Assembly: GCF_026130165.1 (NCBI RefSeq)
Contig: NZ_JAIHOM010000012.1
Location: 1-63,618 of the forward strand
Length of the DNA stretch: 63,618 bases
Reading direction: 5' to 3'
From: Spirulina subsalsa FACHB-351
Lineage (GTDB): Bacteria > Cyanobacteriota > Cyanobacteriia > Cyanobacteriales > Spirulinaceae
This document shows positions 28,449 through 37,046 of this stretch, piece by piece; positions within the stretch are counted from its first letter, which is position 1; every line of letters begins with the position of its first letter. The notes beneath the pieces were generated by a model. That model made no database searches. It saw only the letters and a list, made by a program, of their open reading frames with translations, and was not told where the DNA came from. The translations under genes were made by a program, and so were the position numbers.

Positions 28449-28676
28449 TCAATTGTTCAGTTCAATTTCTAGCCATTTGTGCCGTGAAGATAACCCATGA
28501 GTGATTCTGACCTGAGATTTCGATACACCGTAGGTTTTAGCAAGAAATTGGATTAATTCTTGATTGGCTTTGCCGTCAACAGGGGGAGACTTAAGACGGA
28601 TCATTAAACTCCCGTCGGGGGCTTCAGTCAGGCTTTGAACTTTAGAATTAGGCTTAACGGTGACTTGTTTTTTCAT
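28449..28676 (-). CDS. yggU: YggU/UPF0235 (DUF167) family protein
   Basis: 75 aa. [20 protein letters not shown] is the DUF167 signature and [10 protein letters not shown] the closing strand. Function unknown across bacteria. It is divergent from hypD. The 264 nt between it and the feo start are G-rich and hold no gene that I can see. Confidence 0.9.
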   Translation of the reverse strand: MKKQVTVKPNSKVQSLTEAPDGSLMIRLKSPPVDGKANQELIQFLAKTYGVSKSQVRITHGLSSRHKWLEIELNN

Positions 28677-28794
28677 GGGGTAGTCCTGTTGGGGTGAGGC
28701 AATTCCGAATTAAAACCAAACTCTGGGAAGGTTGTCTAACTTCTACGGTACAACCAAAACTAGGATTCAGTTTGGAGAGGAGCAACCAATCACC

Positions 28795-29910
28795 ATGAAG
28801 TATGTGCAGGAATATCGGGACGCGGAGGCCGCCCAAACCTATGCTAAGGCGATCGCCAAAATTACCACCCAACCCTGGACAATCATGGAAATCTGCGGGG
28901 GACAGACCCATGCCATTGTCAAATATGGCATTGATACCCTACTCCCTGATGCCATTACCTTAATTCACGGCCCCGGTTGTCCCGTCTGCGTTACGCCCAT
29001 TCATCTCATTGATCAGGCGATCGCCCTAGCCTCCCACCCCGACATCATCCTCTGTTCCTTCGGCGATATGTTGCGCGTCCCCGGCAGTCAGCAAGATTTA
29101 CTCATGGTCAAAGCCGCCGGAGGAGATGTCCGCATCGTCTACTCCCCCCTCGACTGCCTCAAAATTGCCCAAGACAACCCCCAGAAACAAATCGTCTTTT
29201 TCGCCGTTGGCTTTGAAACCACCGCCCCCGCCACCGCCATGGTCGTTTATCAAGCCCAACAAAAAAACATTCAGAACTTCTCCCTCCTCGTCTCCCATGT
29301 CCTCGTCCCCCCGGCAATGGAAGCCATTCTCTCCTCCCCTCAATGTCAAGTTCAGGGCTTCCTCGCCGCCGGCCATGTTTGCACTGTCATGGGGTATGAA
29401 GTCTATCAACCCATCGCCCAAAAATACCAAGTTCCCATTATTGTCACCGGATTTGAACCCGTCGATATTCTGCACGGGATTTATCTCTGCATTCAACAAC
29501 TCGAAGCCGGACAGGCCTTGTGTGAAAATCAATATAAACGTTCTGTGCGACCTCAAGGCAATCTCCCCGCCCAAGACCTAATTAAGACCATCTTTGAAGT
29601 TGTTCCCCGTCGTTGGCGTGGCATTGGGGAAATCCCCCACAGTGGCCTAGGTTTGCGTCCCGAGTACCGCCAGTTTGACGCAGAACAGCGTTTTCAAGCC
29701 GAATTAGCTCAAAGGCCCCCCTCTCGCACCGATGAAACCCTCTGTATTAGTGGGGAAATCATGCAAGGTCACAAGAAACCCTTTGAGTGTTCGGCCTTTG
29801 GGACAACTTGCACCCCAGAACACCCTCTCGGCGCTCCTATGGTGTCTTCTGAGGGAGCTTGTGCCGCTTATTATCGTTATGCCCAAAGGAGGGTCATGAC
29901 GACGGTATAG
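28795..29910 (+). CDS. hypD: Hydrogenase maturation protein HypD
   Basis: 371 aa, normal length. [17 protein letters not shown] near residue 30, [10 protein letters not shown] near 65, and [10 protein letters not shown] carry the conserved HypD segments. C-terminal cysteines for the [4Fe-4S] cluster lie in [19 protein letters not shown] and nearby. It builds the Fe(CN)2CO group of NiFe hydrogenases with HypC. No other hyp or hydrogenase structural gene is in the window. ATG at 28795 (MKYVQEYRD) has GGAGAGG upstream. Confidence 0.95.
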   Translation: MKYVQEYRDAEAAQTYAKAIAKITTQPWTIMEICGGQTHAIVKYGIDTLLPDAITLIHGPGCPVCVTPIHLIDQAIALASHPDIILCSFGDMLRVPGSQQDLLMVKAAGGDVRIVYSPLDCLKIAQDNPQKQIVFFAVGFETTAPATAMVVYQAQQKNIQNFSLLVSHVLVPPAMEAILSSPQCQVQGFLAAGHVCTVMGYEVYQPIAQKYQVPIIVTGFEPVDILHGIYLCIQQLEAGQALCENQYKRSVRPQGNLPAQDLIKTIFEVVPRRWRGIGEIPHSGLGLRPEYRQFDAEQRFQAELAQRPPSRTDETLCISGEIMQGHKKPFECSAFGTTCTPEHPLGAPMVSSEGACAAYYRYAQRRVMTTV

Positions 29911-29925
29911 GGGAATTTTGACCCG

Positions 29926-30153
29926 TTAGGGCTTGCTGAGAAAGTCTGCTTGTCGGGGAGCAGGGGAGCAGGGGAGTGGGGGGGTCAGGAGTCGGGTGTA
30001 ATGTCATTGACTCACTTTAGCCAGAAACCGGGTTGCGTTCATTGTCTAGTTTTCTCGATACACCCTAGCAAAAACCCGGTTTCTAATATCAATTATCAAT
30101 TATCAATTCCCTGTTCCCTAGCCCCACGAGTAGAGTTATTCAGTAAGCCCTAA
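29926..30153. mobile_element. MITE-like element with 14-bp terminal inverted repeats
   Basis: TTAGGGCTTGCTGA at the left (29926-29939) and the complement of the right end, TTAGGGCTTACTGA, differ at one base. Inside are GCAGGGGA units and an inverted repeat AGAAACCGGGTT (30023-30034) with AACCCGGTTTCT (30073-30084). TTGATAA heptamers (30086-30109) and CCCTGTTCCC follow. There is no coding capacity. It shares its ends with the element at 25660. Confidence 0.62.
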
Positions 30154-30231
30154 TCAGTGAACAGTAAACGGATGACTATTCACTGATTCCTCTTCACTTA
30201 AAAAACAAGGGCTTAAGGAGTTAGTGATAAG

Positions 30232-31173
30232 TTAATGACTCACCCCCTTCCCAAACCACTTTGGGGGGTTTTTTAAGGTAAAAACCTCCGTTGCCTCTGC
30301 AATAGCGCGTCGGATATAAGAAGGAGTTTGCATTAATCCTAATAGCGTAATCCCATCCATTAAACGGAAACCTCCCTTGGTTTTTTCCGCTAACAAACGA
30401 TCCACCTCCTCCGGTTCTGGACGGGTATTAATGGGTTGATTAGAAGCCAAAGCAAACCCCCAAGGAGCGCCATAGGTTGGCACAGGAGAACAGTAAGAGA
30501 CGACATCACTAAAAATGGTCTTGACGGTGTTTACTAAATTGGCATGAAACCCCAATTCTCCCACCGAAACTGCACCCGCTTGGATGACAAAATAACCGTT
30601 AGGGGCTAGGACATTTTTAATCTTCTCGAAATATTCCTGAGTAAATAGGGCAAAAGAAGGCCCATCTTCAATGGCATCGGATAGATCAGAAACCACTACA
30701 TCCCACTGTTCTGAGCAGTTTTCTAAATAGGCCACCGCATCGCCAATAATTAACTCTAACCGGGGATCAGAAAACGAGTTTTGATGGAGGTCTACCAAGT
30801 GTTCCTTACAGGCATCTACCACATCCCCATCAATATCTACCATAACCACCCGTTCAATGGTATTCCAGCGCAGAATTTCCCGCACGGCTGCCCCATCTCC
30901 CCCTCCTAAAACTAAGGCTTTTTTCGGGGAACCATGACAGATAAAAGCGGGGTGAATTAAGGGTTCATGATAGAGAAATTCATCCCCCGTGCAAGTTTGC
31001 CATTTTCCATCTAAAACTAAAGCCTTGCCGTAGACTCCCGTTTCCACAATGAACATTTCTTGATATTGGGTTTTTTTATAGGCAAAAACCTGAGTAATCC
31101 CATGTTCATAGACATCCCACGGGGTGATATATTCCTTAATCCAAGCATCAGCTTTTAGTTCACTTCCTGCCAT
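30232..31173 (-). CDS. speE: Spermidine synthase (polyamine aminopropyltransferase)
   Basis: 313 aa. VLGGGDGAAVREILRW (near residue 88) is the decarboxylated-SAM binding loop. VVMVDIDGDVVDACKEHL and VVSDLSDAIEDGP follow, the latter with the catalytic Asp region, and PTYGAPWGFALAS near 240. It transfers an aminopropyl group to putrescine or a related amine, so thermospermine or another product is possible. An imperfect inverted repeat (TCAGTGAACAGT with ACTATTCACTGA, 30154-30187) lies past its end. Confidence 0.92.
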   Translation of the reverse strand: MAGSELKADAWIKEYITPWDVYEHGITQVFAYKKTQYQEMFIVETGVYGKALVLDGKWQTCTGDEFLYHEPLIHPAFICHGSPKKALVLGGGDGAAVREILRWNTIERVVMVDIDGDVVDACKEHLVDLHQNSFSDPRLELIIGDAVAYLENCSEQWDVVVSDLSDAIEDGPSFALFTQEYFEKIKNVLAPNGYFVIQAGAVSVGELGFHANLVNTVKTIFSDVVSYCSPVPTYGAPWGFALASNQPINTRPEPEEVDRLLAEKTKGGFRLMDGITLLGLMQTPSYIRRAIAEATEVFTLKNPPKWFGKGVSH

Positions 31174-31234
31174 AATTTACCCTCCTGATGGAATTTTGCA
31201 CAGTCTTTCATTATACCCCGAAAAAGCCGGATTT

Positions 31235-32437
31235 TTAATGAAGTCGAATTAACCGACCTTCGGGGGAATCTGTTAAGACATAAAGAGAACCATCGGGGCT
31301 TTCCCGGACATCTCGCACTCGCTGACCAATGGGGATTTCACGCTGATCTACCACCTCACCAGAGTCATTGACTTGGATATGATGCACTGCTTGAGAGACT
31401 AAACCCCCCGCAAACAAATCCCCCTGATGCACCGCTAGACCGGACGGTGCGATCGCCGGAGTCCAAACCACATCCGGATCCACCATATCCGGATGGGATT
31501 GAAGGTCAGAAATCCGCCCCCCCGTATATTCCCGACTATGGGTGACTAAAGGCCAGCCGTAATTCTCCCCCCCAGCAATACGATTTAACTCATCTCCCCC
31601 CCGAGATCCATGTTCCGTAGACCATACTTGACCCGTTTGAGCATCAAGAGCCAATCCCTGAATATTCCGATGGCCATAACTCCACAGGGCCGGGTCACTG
31701 TCGGAATCTCCCACCCAAGGATTATCACCCGGAATTGAACCATCATCATTAATCCGTAGAATTTTACCCAAATGACTCCCTCGATTTTGCGCCTGTAAGC
31801 GAATGAGTTCCCCCCCCAGTCGTAGGGGAGGATTGCCCCCATCCCCAATACTCACCAGCAGAGTCTCATCCGGCAGCCAAACCATACGGGAGCCAAAATG
31901 CTGACCTCCCTGTTTCAGGGGTAAGGCTTGGAAAATCACCTCGACATTTTCTAAGCTGTTTCCCCTTAATTCCCCTCGCGCCACTCGAACGCCGTTCGCC
32001 TCCTGTGTTCCGTGGGAATAGGTAAAATAAATGAGGGAATTTTCCTCAAAGCGGGGATGAACCGCAATATCTAATAATCCTCCCTGACGGAGGGCTAATA
32101 TCTCGGGCAGTCCGGCCACAGGAGTCGGGTCAAGAACCCCATCCCGCACTATCCGTAAGCGTCCCGGGCGCTCAGTAATCAGCATCGTCCCATCCGGCAG
32201 CCAAGCCAATCCCCAAGGATGCTCTAAATTCTCGACAACGGTGGTTGTTTGCCAGTTGTGAGTTAGGGGGATAGCCGAGGAGTCAGAATCCGTGGCGAGG
32301 ATGTTTTCTGGTTCCCCTCTCTCGGCAGAGTTCCCTAAATTCTCCGGTGGGGTTTCTGGGGGGGTAGCACAGGCCATCAACAGAAAGACTCCCAGTAAGC
32401 TACTAGCCATAAGCGGTTGAATCATCTTGAGTCTCAT
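31235..32437 (-). CDS. PQQ-dependent sugar dehydrogenase-like lipoprotein (GSDH family)
   Basis: 400 aa. The signal peptide ends in a lipobox-like LLMACA (Cys near residue 23). The mature part is a six-bladed beta-propeller of the soluble aldose/glucose dehydrogenase family: LEHPWGLAWLPDGTMLITER, GGLLDIAVHPRF, the HFGSRMVW and GSRGGDELNRI ligand segments, and GENYGWPLVTH. It would oxidise a sugar in the periplasm. Whether the cell makes PQQ is not shown here. ATG at 32437 or at 32425 are both possible starts. Confidence 0.88.
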   Translation of the reverse strand: MRLKMIQPLMASSLLGVFLLMACATPPETPPENLGNSAERGEPENILATDSDSSAIPLTHNWQTTTVVENLEHPWGLAWLPDGTMLITERPGRLRIVRDGVLDPTPVAGLPEILALRQGGLLDIAVHPRFEENSLIYFTYSHGTQEANGVRVARGELRGNSLENVEVIFQALPLKQGGQHFGSRMVWLPDETLLVSIGDGGNPPLRLGGELIRLQAQNRGSHLGKILRINDDGSIPGDNPWVGDSDSDPALWSYGHRNIQGLALDAQTGQVWSTEHGSRGGDELNRIAGGENYGWPLVTHSREYTGGRISDLQSHPDMVDPDVVWTPAIAPSGLAVHQGDLFAGGLVSQAVHHIQVNDSGEVVDQREIPIGQRVRDVRESPDGSLYVLTDSPEGRLIRLH

Positions 32438-32558
32438 TGGGTCTATCGCTCCAAATCACATCATCACACTAGAGTTCACGCTAACGAGAAAATCGCGCAA
32501 CGGCAAGTTGAGTCAAAATCAGCGTTGTTCTGCTTGAGACAAGTAAAATCCTATTTTG

Positions 32559-32583
32559 GGATTATCCTAATATAGGTTTATCC
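32559..32583 (+). promoter_or_regulatory. Candidate operator (C-box) of the restriction-modification controller
   Basis: Two similar 9-mers, GGATTATCC (32559-32567) and GGTTTATCC (32575-32583), flank TAATATA, which could serve as a -10 element. Their starts are 16 nt apart, about one and a half turns. The site is 35 nt before the controller start, where such proteins usually regulate themselves. No clear -35 element is visible. Confidence 0.4.
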
Positions 32584-32617
32584 TCGCTTTCATAACTCCT
32601 GTGCTAATTCAAGCACG

Positions 32618-32881
32618 ATGAAATCTATTTTTAGGCCAGAGTATGATGTCTTTCGTCGATGCCTGATCACGGCTCGAAAAGAGGCGCAGTTAACTCAAGC
32701 AACCCTTGCTAAAGCGCTCAAAAAGCCTCAATCCTTCGTTGCAAAATATGAAAATGGCGAAAGAAGATTAGATGTTATTGAGTTCCTCCTAGTCAGTCGT
32801 GTCATTGGCGTAGACCCTTGCGAGATTTTAAAGCAAGTTGAGCAGGCTTGTAAATTTATATCTTGTAAGGAATGGGAATGA
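32618..32881 (+). CDS. XRE-family HTH regulator, probable R-M controller protein
   Basis: 87 aa. The helix-turn-helix runs TRKEAQLTQATLAKALKKP-like (residues about 18-55): ARKEAQLTQATLAKALKKPQ then FVAKYENGERRLDVIEFL. The size is that of C proteins, which delay restriction until methylation is established. It overlaps the following nuclease gene (ATGA junction at 32878-32881), so the two are translated together. A 5-bp hairpin (GTGCT/AGCAC) lies just before the start and there is no clear ribosome site. Confidence 0.87.
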   Translation: MKSIFRPEYDVFRRCLITARKEAQLTQATLAKALKKPQSFVAKYENGERRLDVIEFLLVSRVIGVDPCEILKQVEQACKFISCKEWE

Positions 32882-33795
32882 ATACCCAAGACGCTATCAG
32901 CGTTGCAGCACAATATCTAGATAATTTGTCTGGACACACATTTGATCTGCTCAATATTTCTAAACCAATATCGGTTGAATCAGCTGTTAATTTAGCCAAA
33001 GTCATTTCTAAACTATCACCATTATTAGGAAATTTGATTGAATTTAACACAGTTGAGATTTTGAATAATCAGGAAATATTCGTACCATTTGGAGAATGGA
33101 AAAGGCAAGACCCAGGATTTCCTGATACCATTTTCATTGGTAGCGTCCAGCCTACCCCCGGATTGGAAATAAAAGCATGGTTTCCATTGGCTACCGAAAT
33201 AACGGCTCGTTTCAAGGATAGTCAAAATCATTTTCAGTTTGATCAAACATATGTTGCTTTACTTGCTTGGCTTCCTGAAGCGTTAATTTATGGTAAACCC
33301 AAGATTTTAGATGTATGTGTTTTATCTGGTTTTTCAGTGGCTAAAGCAAGAGATGACCACTATCATAATCCTCCTGATTATCTTGTTCTCGAACCTGAAG
33401 ATACAACTCAAAGGACGGCAAACTTGCAGCAAACCAATACTAACGGCTACAAGTTTCAAGGAACAAATGAGGAGTTGCTTGAAGCTGAAAAAATAGTGAA
33501 TTCTTGGGGCAAGGATGGAAGAATTTATCAACCCACACAAGATTATCAGATGCTATTGCGACAACTGATCACTCGCTTCAAGTACAGATTAGATACCAAT
33601 TTTGCCAAAATGGATAGGATTGTGCATCCGGGAATTGAAAAATTTAAGCAGCGTGTCTATAAAACACCATTCTGTGGCATGGAAGTTGGACAGTGGAATA
33701 AGCTTTTAGCAAGTCGTAGAGAGGAGTTAATCCAATCTGCTTTAAGGGAACACCTTGCCATTAAAAAAGGGAATATTGATGAGCTACTTGACTAA
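32878..33795 (+). CDS. Putative type II restriction endonuclease (PD-(D/E)XK type)
   Basis: About 305 aa. FPDTIFIGSVQPTPGLEIKAW near residues 78-98 (split as FPD and EIK) is a plausible PD...(E)xK active site. I do not recognise a named enzyme. Identity rests on context: it is coupled to a controller-type regulator and convergent with a DNA methyltransferase whose 3' end it overlaps by 35 nt. The recognition sequence is unknown. Start by the ATGA overlap at 32878; an ATG 6 nt earlier is equally possible. Confidence 0.72.
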   Translation: MNTQDAISVAAQYLDNLSGHTFDLLNISKPISVESAVNLAKVISKLSPLLGNLIEFNTVEILNNQEIFVPFGEWKRQDPGFPDTIFIGSVQPTPGLEIKAWFPLATEITARFKDSQNHFQFDQTYVALLAWLPEALIYGKPKILDVCVLSGFSVAKARDDHYHNPPDYLVLEPEDTTQRTANLQQTNTNGYKFQGTNEELLEAEKIVNSWGKDGRIYQPTQDYQMLLRQLITRFKYRLDTNFAKMDRIVHPGIEKFKQRVYKTPFCGMEVGQWNKLLASRREELIQSALREHLAIKKGNIDELLD

Positions 33796-34849
33796 ACCTT
33801 TTGACTCCATAGTAGAAATAAGTCTCGTCAATTTCACAGGCGAAAGCTTTTCGATTGAGAATATTAGCCGCTAAAGATGCGCTGAAAAGTCCACCAAAGG
33901 GTTCCCAGACAACATCCTGTTCCTCACTTGAGGCTTCAATGATTAGTTTCATCAGATCCAGTGGCTTTTGATTTAAGTGAATGGCTTTACCCTCAGCAGA
34001 CTTAATGCGTTCATCATCACGCAAAGCTGAACGATCCCAAACATTGGTAAAACCGTGTGGGCAATTAAATTTAGAGCGCATTTTCTGCCAGTCTTCTCCG
34101 GTTAAGGGAGTCTTACCATCTTTAGAAAAATAGGGTTTTCCCTCTGGTTTTCCGTTTTCGTTCGCATAGAAAACTAATTTCTCAAACATGGCGGGCGGCG
34201 GAAAATACCATAAATGTCCTTGATTAAAATATTTTCTTGTTGCTGCATCTGCAACCCCACAAGCCTGATTAGCTTGGCGCAGAGGCAAACCGGATCTTAG
34301 CCATTCTTTTCGCAGCCATTCTTTCAGCGTTAAATTATTAATTCTAACTTCTCTAACATATTGCACACAAACTTCTGTAACTACTGGGAAACGCCTTATT
34401 TTTTCTGTGTTGATATTCCCTGCAATGTGACCTTTGCCTTTATTCCAGATATTGCAATTCACATATCGCCAACCAAATTTCTCAAGTATTGGATGCACCA
34501 CAGCCCAACCAATTTCTGAGTTCCAAAACCAAAGGGTTGTACTGGGTAGGGCAAACTTAGACCAAGCTTCTATATGGGGTTGATACCATTCAGGTAGATC
34601 AAGATGATCTGAGGTATCCCCTTCAAAGCCTAAAATACCATAGCCTCCATCTGAGACTATTACGGTAGGTTTTTCCCAAGAATCATAATGTTCAATACTA
34701 TTACCCAGCCTTAGACTAACATGGTTGTTATTCCAAGCGGAAAAGTCAAGTTTCTCGGTGATTTGGACAGTTTTACCACGACCCACAGTGCTTGTTGCTT
34801 GATTCTTCTTTGCCCTTGGGAGGCTCTGGGGAGGCTTCGGTAGACCCAT
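33761..34849 (-). CDS. DNA methyltransferase, beta class (N6-adenine or N4-cytosine)
   Basis: About 362 aa from the ATG giving MGLPKPPQ. Motif IV appears early as VSDGGYGILGFEGD, a DGxYG variant of the usual DPPY. The SAM-binding motif comes late as WEPFGGLFSASLAANILNR, preceded by HLNQKPLDLMKLIIEAS. The order IV then X then I defines the beta class. With the convergent nuclease it forms a type II R-M system. The upstream part of the open frame (to 34933) overlaps the preceding gene and is unlikely to be translated. Confidence 0.85.
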   Translation of the reverse strand: MGLPKPPQSLPRAKKNQATSTVGRGKTVQITEKLDFSAWNNNHVSLRLGNSIEHYDSWEKPTVIVSDGGYGILGFEGDTSDHLDLPEWYQPHIEAWSKFALPSTTLWFWNSEIGWAVVHPILEKFGWRYVNCNIWNKGKGHIAGNINTEKIRRFPVVTEVCVQYVREVRINNLTLKEWLRKEWLRSGLPLRQANQACGVADAATRKYFNQGHLWYFPPPAMFEKLVFYANENGKPEGKPYFSKDGKTPLTGEDWQKMRSKFNCPHGFTNVWDRSALRDDERIKSAEGKAIHLNQKPLDLMKLIIEASSEEQDVVWEPFGGLFSASLAANILNRKAFACEIDETYFYYGVKRFSQVAHQYSLF

Positions 34850-34890
34850 GTATTTTTCTGATTGTTTCAGGAACAGGATGAACAACAACT

Positions 34891-35547
34891 TCAATGGGTG
34901 CTGACTTGAGTTTCCTCTGGCTGGAGTTGCCAAGTCCTAGCTTCTGGGGGGATACGTTGGTTTAATAGGGCCATCATGGCGAGTCCTGTAATGCCACTGA
35001 TGGTTAACCAGGTTACACCTAAGCCGATAATCTCACTAAAAAAGACTTGAGTGAGCGATCGCAATCCTCCCCCCACTAACCATCCTACCGCCAAGGCCAA
35101 TCCCCAGCCCAGAGAATTCAAAATAATCCACCACTGGGCTAAAGGGATAAACTGCCGTAAAAAAATCCATTGCACCGTACCCAAGATTAACCCCGTTGTC
35201 ACCCCATAGGCCACCCCATAGAGCAAGCGAAAGCCGATAAAATTCGTGTGGGGAATACTCCAACCAATCGCCCCCAATCCTCCCCCGGTGATCACAAACC
35301 ACCCCAAAGCTGTCATAATGAGCCATCCCCGCGCTTGGGGAAGTTCCTTCCGCAGGACGAAAAATTGGGCAATTCCGACAAACAGTCCCCCCAAAGCCCC
35401 GGAAAACATCGATATATCAGGGGTTTCCCCTACCTCCACCACCAACAGACTCACTCCATAACCGATCAGTGTTGCCATCATCCAATCGACCAAAAAATCC
35501 CACCCTAAAGGGATGTAATGGAAACGTCGTCTCACAGGATAGCCCAT
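34891..35547 (-). CDS. Hypothetical multi-spanning membrane protein
   Basis: 218 aa with about six membrane helices, Gly-rich (for example GALGGLFVGIAQFFVL, GVTTGLILGTVQWIFLR). Internal similarity of G...GxxQxxxLR blocks (IAQFFVLRKELPQARGWL and VQWIFLRQFIPLAQWWII) shows a duplicated module. This is a pattern I know from uncharacterised cyanobacterial proteins. Function unknown. It is divergent from hppD. Confidence 0.75.
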   Translation of the reverse strand: MGYPVRRRFHYIPLGWDFLVDWMMATLIGYGVSLLVVEVGETPDISMFSGALGGLFVGIAQFFVLRKELPQARGWLIMTALGWFVITGGGLGAIGWSIPHTNFIGFRLLYGVAYGVTTGLILGTVQWIFLRQFIPLAQWWIILNSLGWGLALAVGWLVGGGLRSLTQVFFSEIIGLGVTWLTISGITGLAMMALLNQRIPPEARTWQLQPEETQVSTH

Positions 35548-35620
35548 TCTTTCTCGTTAGCACGTCACAGCCTACAATCATAGAATAGCTCGCTAAGTCG
35601 AATTTAGTCCCCATTCCGCA

Positions 35621-36661
35621 ATGAAGATTGAGCAAATTGAGTTTTTTGTAAAGAATGCCCAAGAATGGCGGCATTGGTTTGAGCAAAAAATGGGCTTTCA
35701 ATGGCAGTCTATGACAGAAGATGCCCAGACTGTTTCTCATATTCTCAGCAGTGGGGAAATTCAACTGAAACTCTCCTCTGCTTCCCATCCTCAAAGCCCA
35801 GTTTTTGAATATCTCCAAGACCATCCGCCGGGGGTCGTGAATTTAGTCTTTCACGTGCAAAATTTGGATACCATTCTTGAGCGGTTAACTCAACATAATT
35901 GGACCTATTGCGCTGTGCAAGGCTATCATAAACGGGGAATTATAATTGAGATCATTGATGGATTAACCCAGACTTTACTAGAAGACAATCGAAACGGGCT
36001 ATCTAAAGTAAGCAATCGTACTGTAACCGGAATTAATGCTATTGATCATCTTGTGCTCAATGTCCCGACCGGACAACTTGAACCTGTGGTCAAATGGTAT
36101 AGTGAGATATTTGACTTAATTCCTCAACAACAGTTTACGATTCAAACGGAACAATCGGGATTATATTCACAGGTTTTAGTTCATCCTCAAACAGGACTTC
36201 AACTGGCGATTAATGAACCTACGTCGGCCAACTCGCAAATTCAAGAGTTTTTAGACTATAACGGCAAGGCGGGCATTCAACATATTGCGTTAAGGGTAGA
36301 ACACATTGTCAAGGCGACAAAACACTTAAGTTTATCAGGGGTGCGTTTTTTGACAACTCCTGACGAATATTATCAGGATTTAAAAGGACGAATTCCCCCG
36401 TTTCCCCTTTCTCCCTCCCAATGGCAAGAACTTGAACAATGGCAGATTTTAGTGGAACATCAACCCGCTCGTCATGCGACTCAAGGGGATGCTCTACTTT
36501 TGCAAATTTTCACAGAACCGATTTTCGGAGAACCGACGTTCTTTTTTGAGTTAATCGAACGACGAAACAACGCCCAAGGGTTTGGGGAAGGTAATTTTAC
36601 AGCCCTCTTTAAAGCCATAGAACGGCAACAACTACAACGCCAAGAAAATGGGCTACATTGA
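35621..36661 (+). CDS. hppD: 4-hydroxyphenylpyruvate dioxygenase
   Basis: 346 aa. Two vicinal-oxygen-chelate halves. The iron ligands are the His of INAIDHLVLNV (near residue 144), the His of GIQHIALRVEHIVKA (near 221) and the Glu of TFFFELIERR (near 307). LQIFTEPIFGEPTFFFE is the family's C-terminal signature. It makes homogentisate for tocopherol, and in many phototrophs for plastoquinone-related pathways. The N-terminal half is more divergent, as in other cyanobacterial HPPDs. Confidence 0.92.
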   Translation: MKIEQIEFFVKNAQEWRHWFEQKMGFQWQSMTEDAQTVSHILSSGEIQLKLSSASHPQSPVFEYLQDHPPGVVNLVFHVQNLDTILERLTQHNWTYCAVQGYHKRGIIIEIIDGLTQTLLEDNRNGLSKVSNRTVTGINAIDHLVLNVPTGQLEPVVKWYSEIFDLIPQQQFTIQTEQSGLYSQVLVHPQTGLQLAINEPTSANSQIQEFLDYNGKAGIQHIALRVEHIVKATKHLSLSGVRFLTTPDEYYQDLKGRIPPFPLSPSQWQELEQWQILVEHQPARHATQGDALLLQIFTEPIFGEPTFFFELIERRNNAQGFGEGNFTALFKAIERQQLQRQENGLH

Positions 36662-36670
36662 CATACTCTT

Positions 36671-36692
36671 TATCTATAGCGAAGCTTAGATA
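36671..36692. repeat. Dispersed hairpin repeat, copy 1
   Basis: TATCTA and TAGATA enclose AGC-GAA-GCT, giving a hairpin with one unpaired base. The core CTATAGCGAAGCTTAG recurs in the opposite orientation at 44813-44836 with a different outer stem. It lies between hppD and the next gene and could end hppD transcription. Confidence 0.55.
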
Positions 36693-36707
36693 GAGAATAG
36701 ATCAAGG

Positions 36708-37028
36708 ATGATACTAATGATTAATAAACAATGGCGACTGCTTTGGGCTTCACTTTGCCTGTGGGGAGTGCTAATAGGTAATAATTCTGCTCAAGCTTTA
36801 CCTCCTGCGGAGGATATTCCCGAGGAAGTGTTACGGACGGAAATTATCCTAGACGGACGCTCTCGCTTAGACGGAGAACCGCTAACGGCGGCAGAATACG
36901 CGGAATTGGAGGCTTATTTAAGGGAAGGGGTTTCGGTGGTACAACTGGATCCTAAAATTCGAGAGTTGATTTTCCTGTTACGCTTACGAAAAGCGATTAA
37001 CACGCTAATCCCATTTGTCAATTTCTAA
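36708..37028 (+). CDS. Small exported protein of unknown function
   Basis: 106 aa. Signal peptide (LLWASLCLWGVLIGNNSAQA, cleavage near residue 30), then an acidic domain, with RLDGEPLTAAEYAELEAYL as its most characteristic segment, and a hydrophobic C-terminus (KAINTLIPFVNF). I recognise the pattern from other cyanobacteria but know no function. Starts at 36708 and 36717 are both possible. It ends 18 nt before the PlsY fusion gene and is probably co-transcribed. Confidence 0.68.
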   Translation: MILMINKQWRLLWASLCLWGVLIGNNSAQALPPAEDIPEEVLRTEIILDGRSRLDGEPLTAAEYAELEAYLREGVSVVQLDPKIRELIFLLRLRKAINTLIPFVNF

Positions 37029-37046
37029 GGGTCTAGTCAAAGGGCG

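Noticed and set aside
29098..29574. 158-codon open frame antisense to hypD
   Set aside because: It is rich in Gly/Asp/Glu repeats that mirror hypD codon bias and has no ribosome site or motif. hypD in the other strand is certain.
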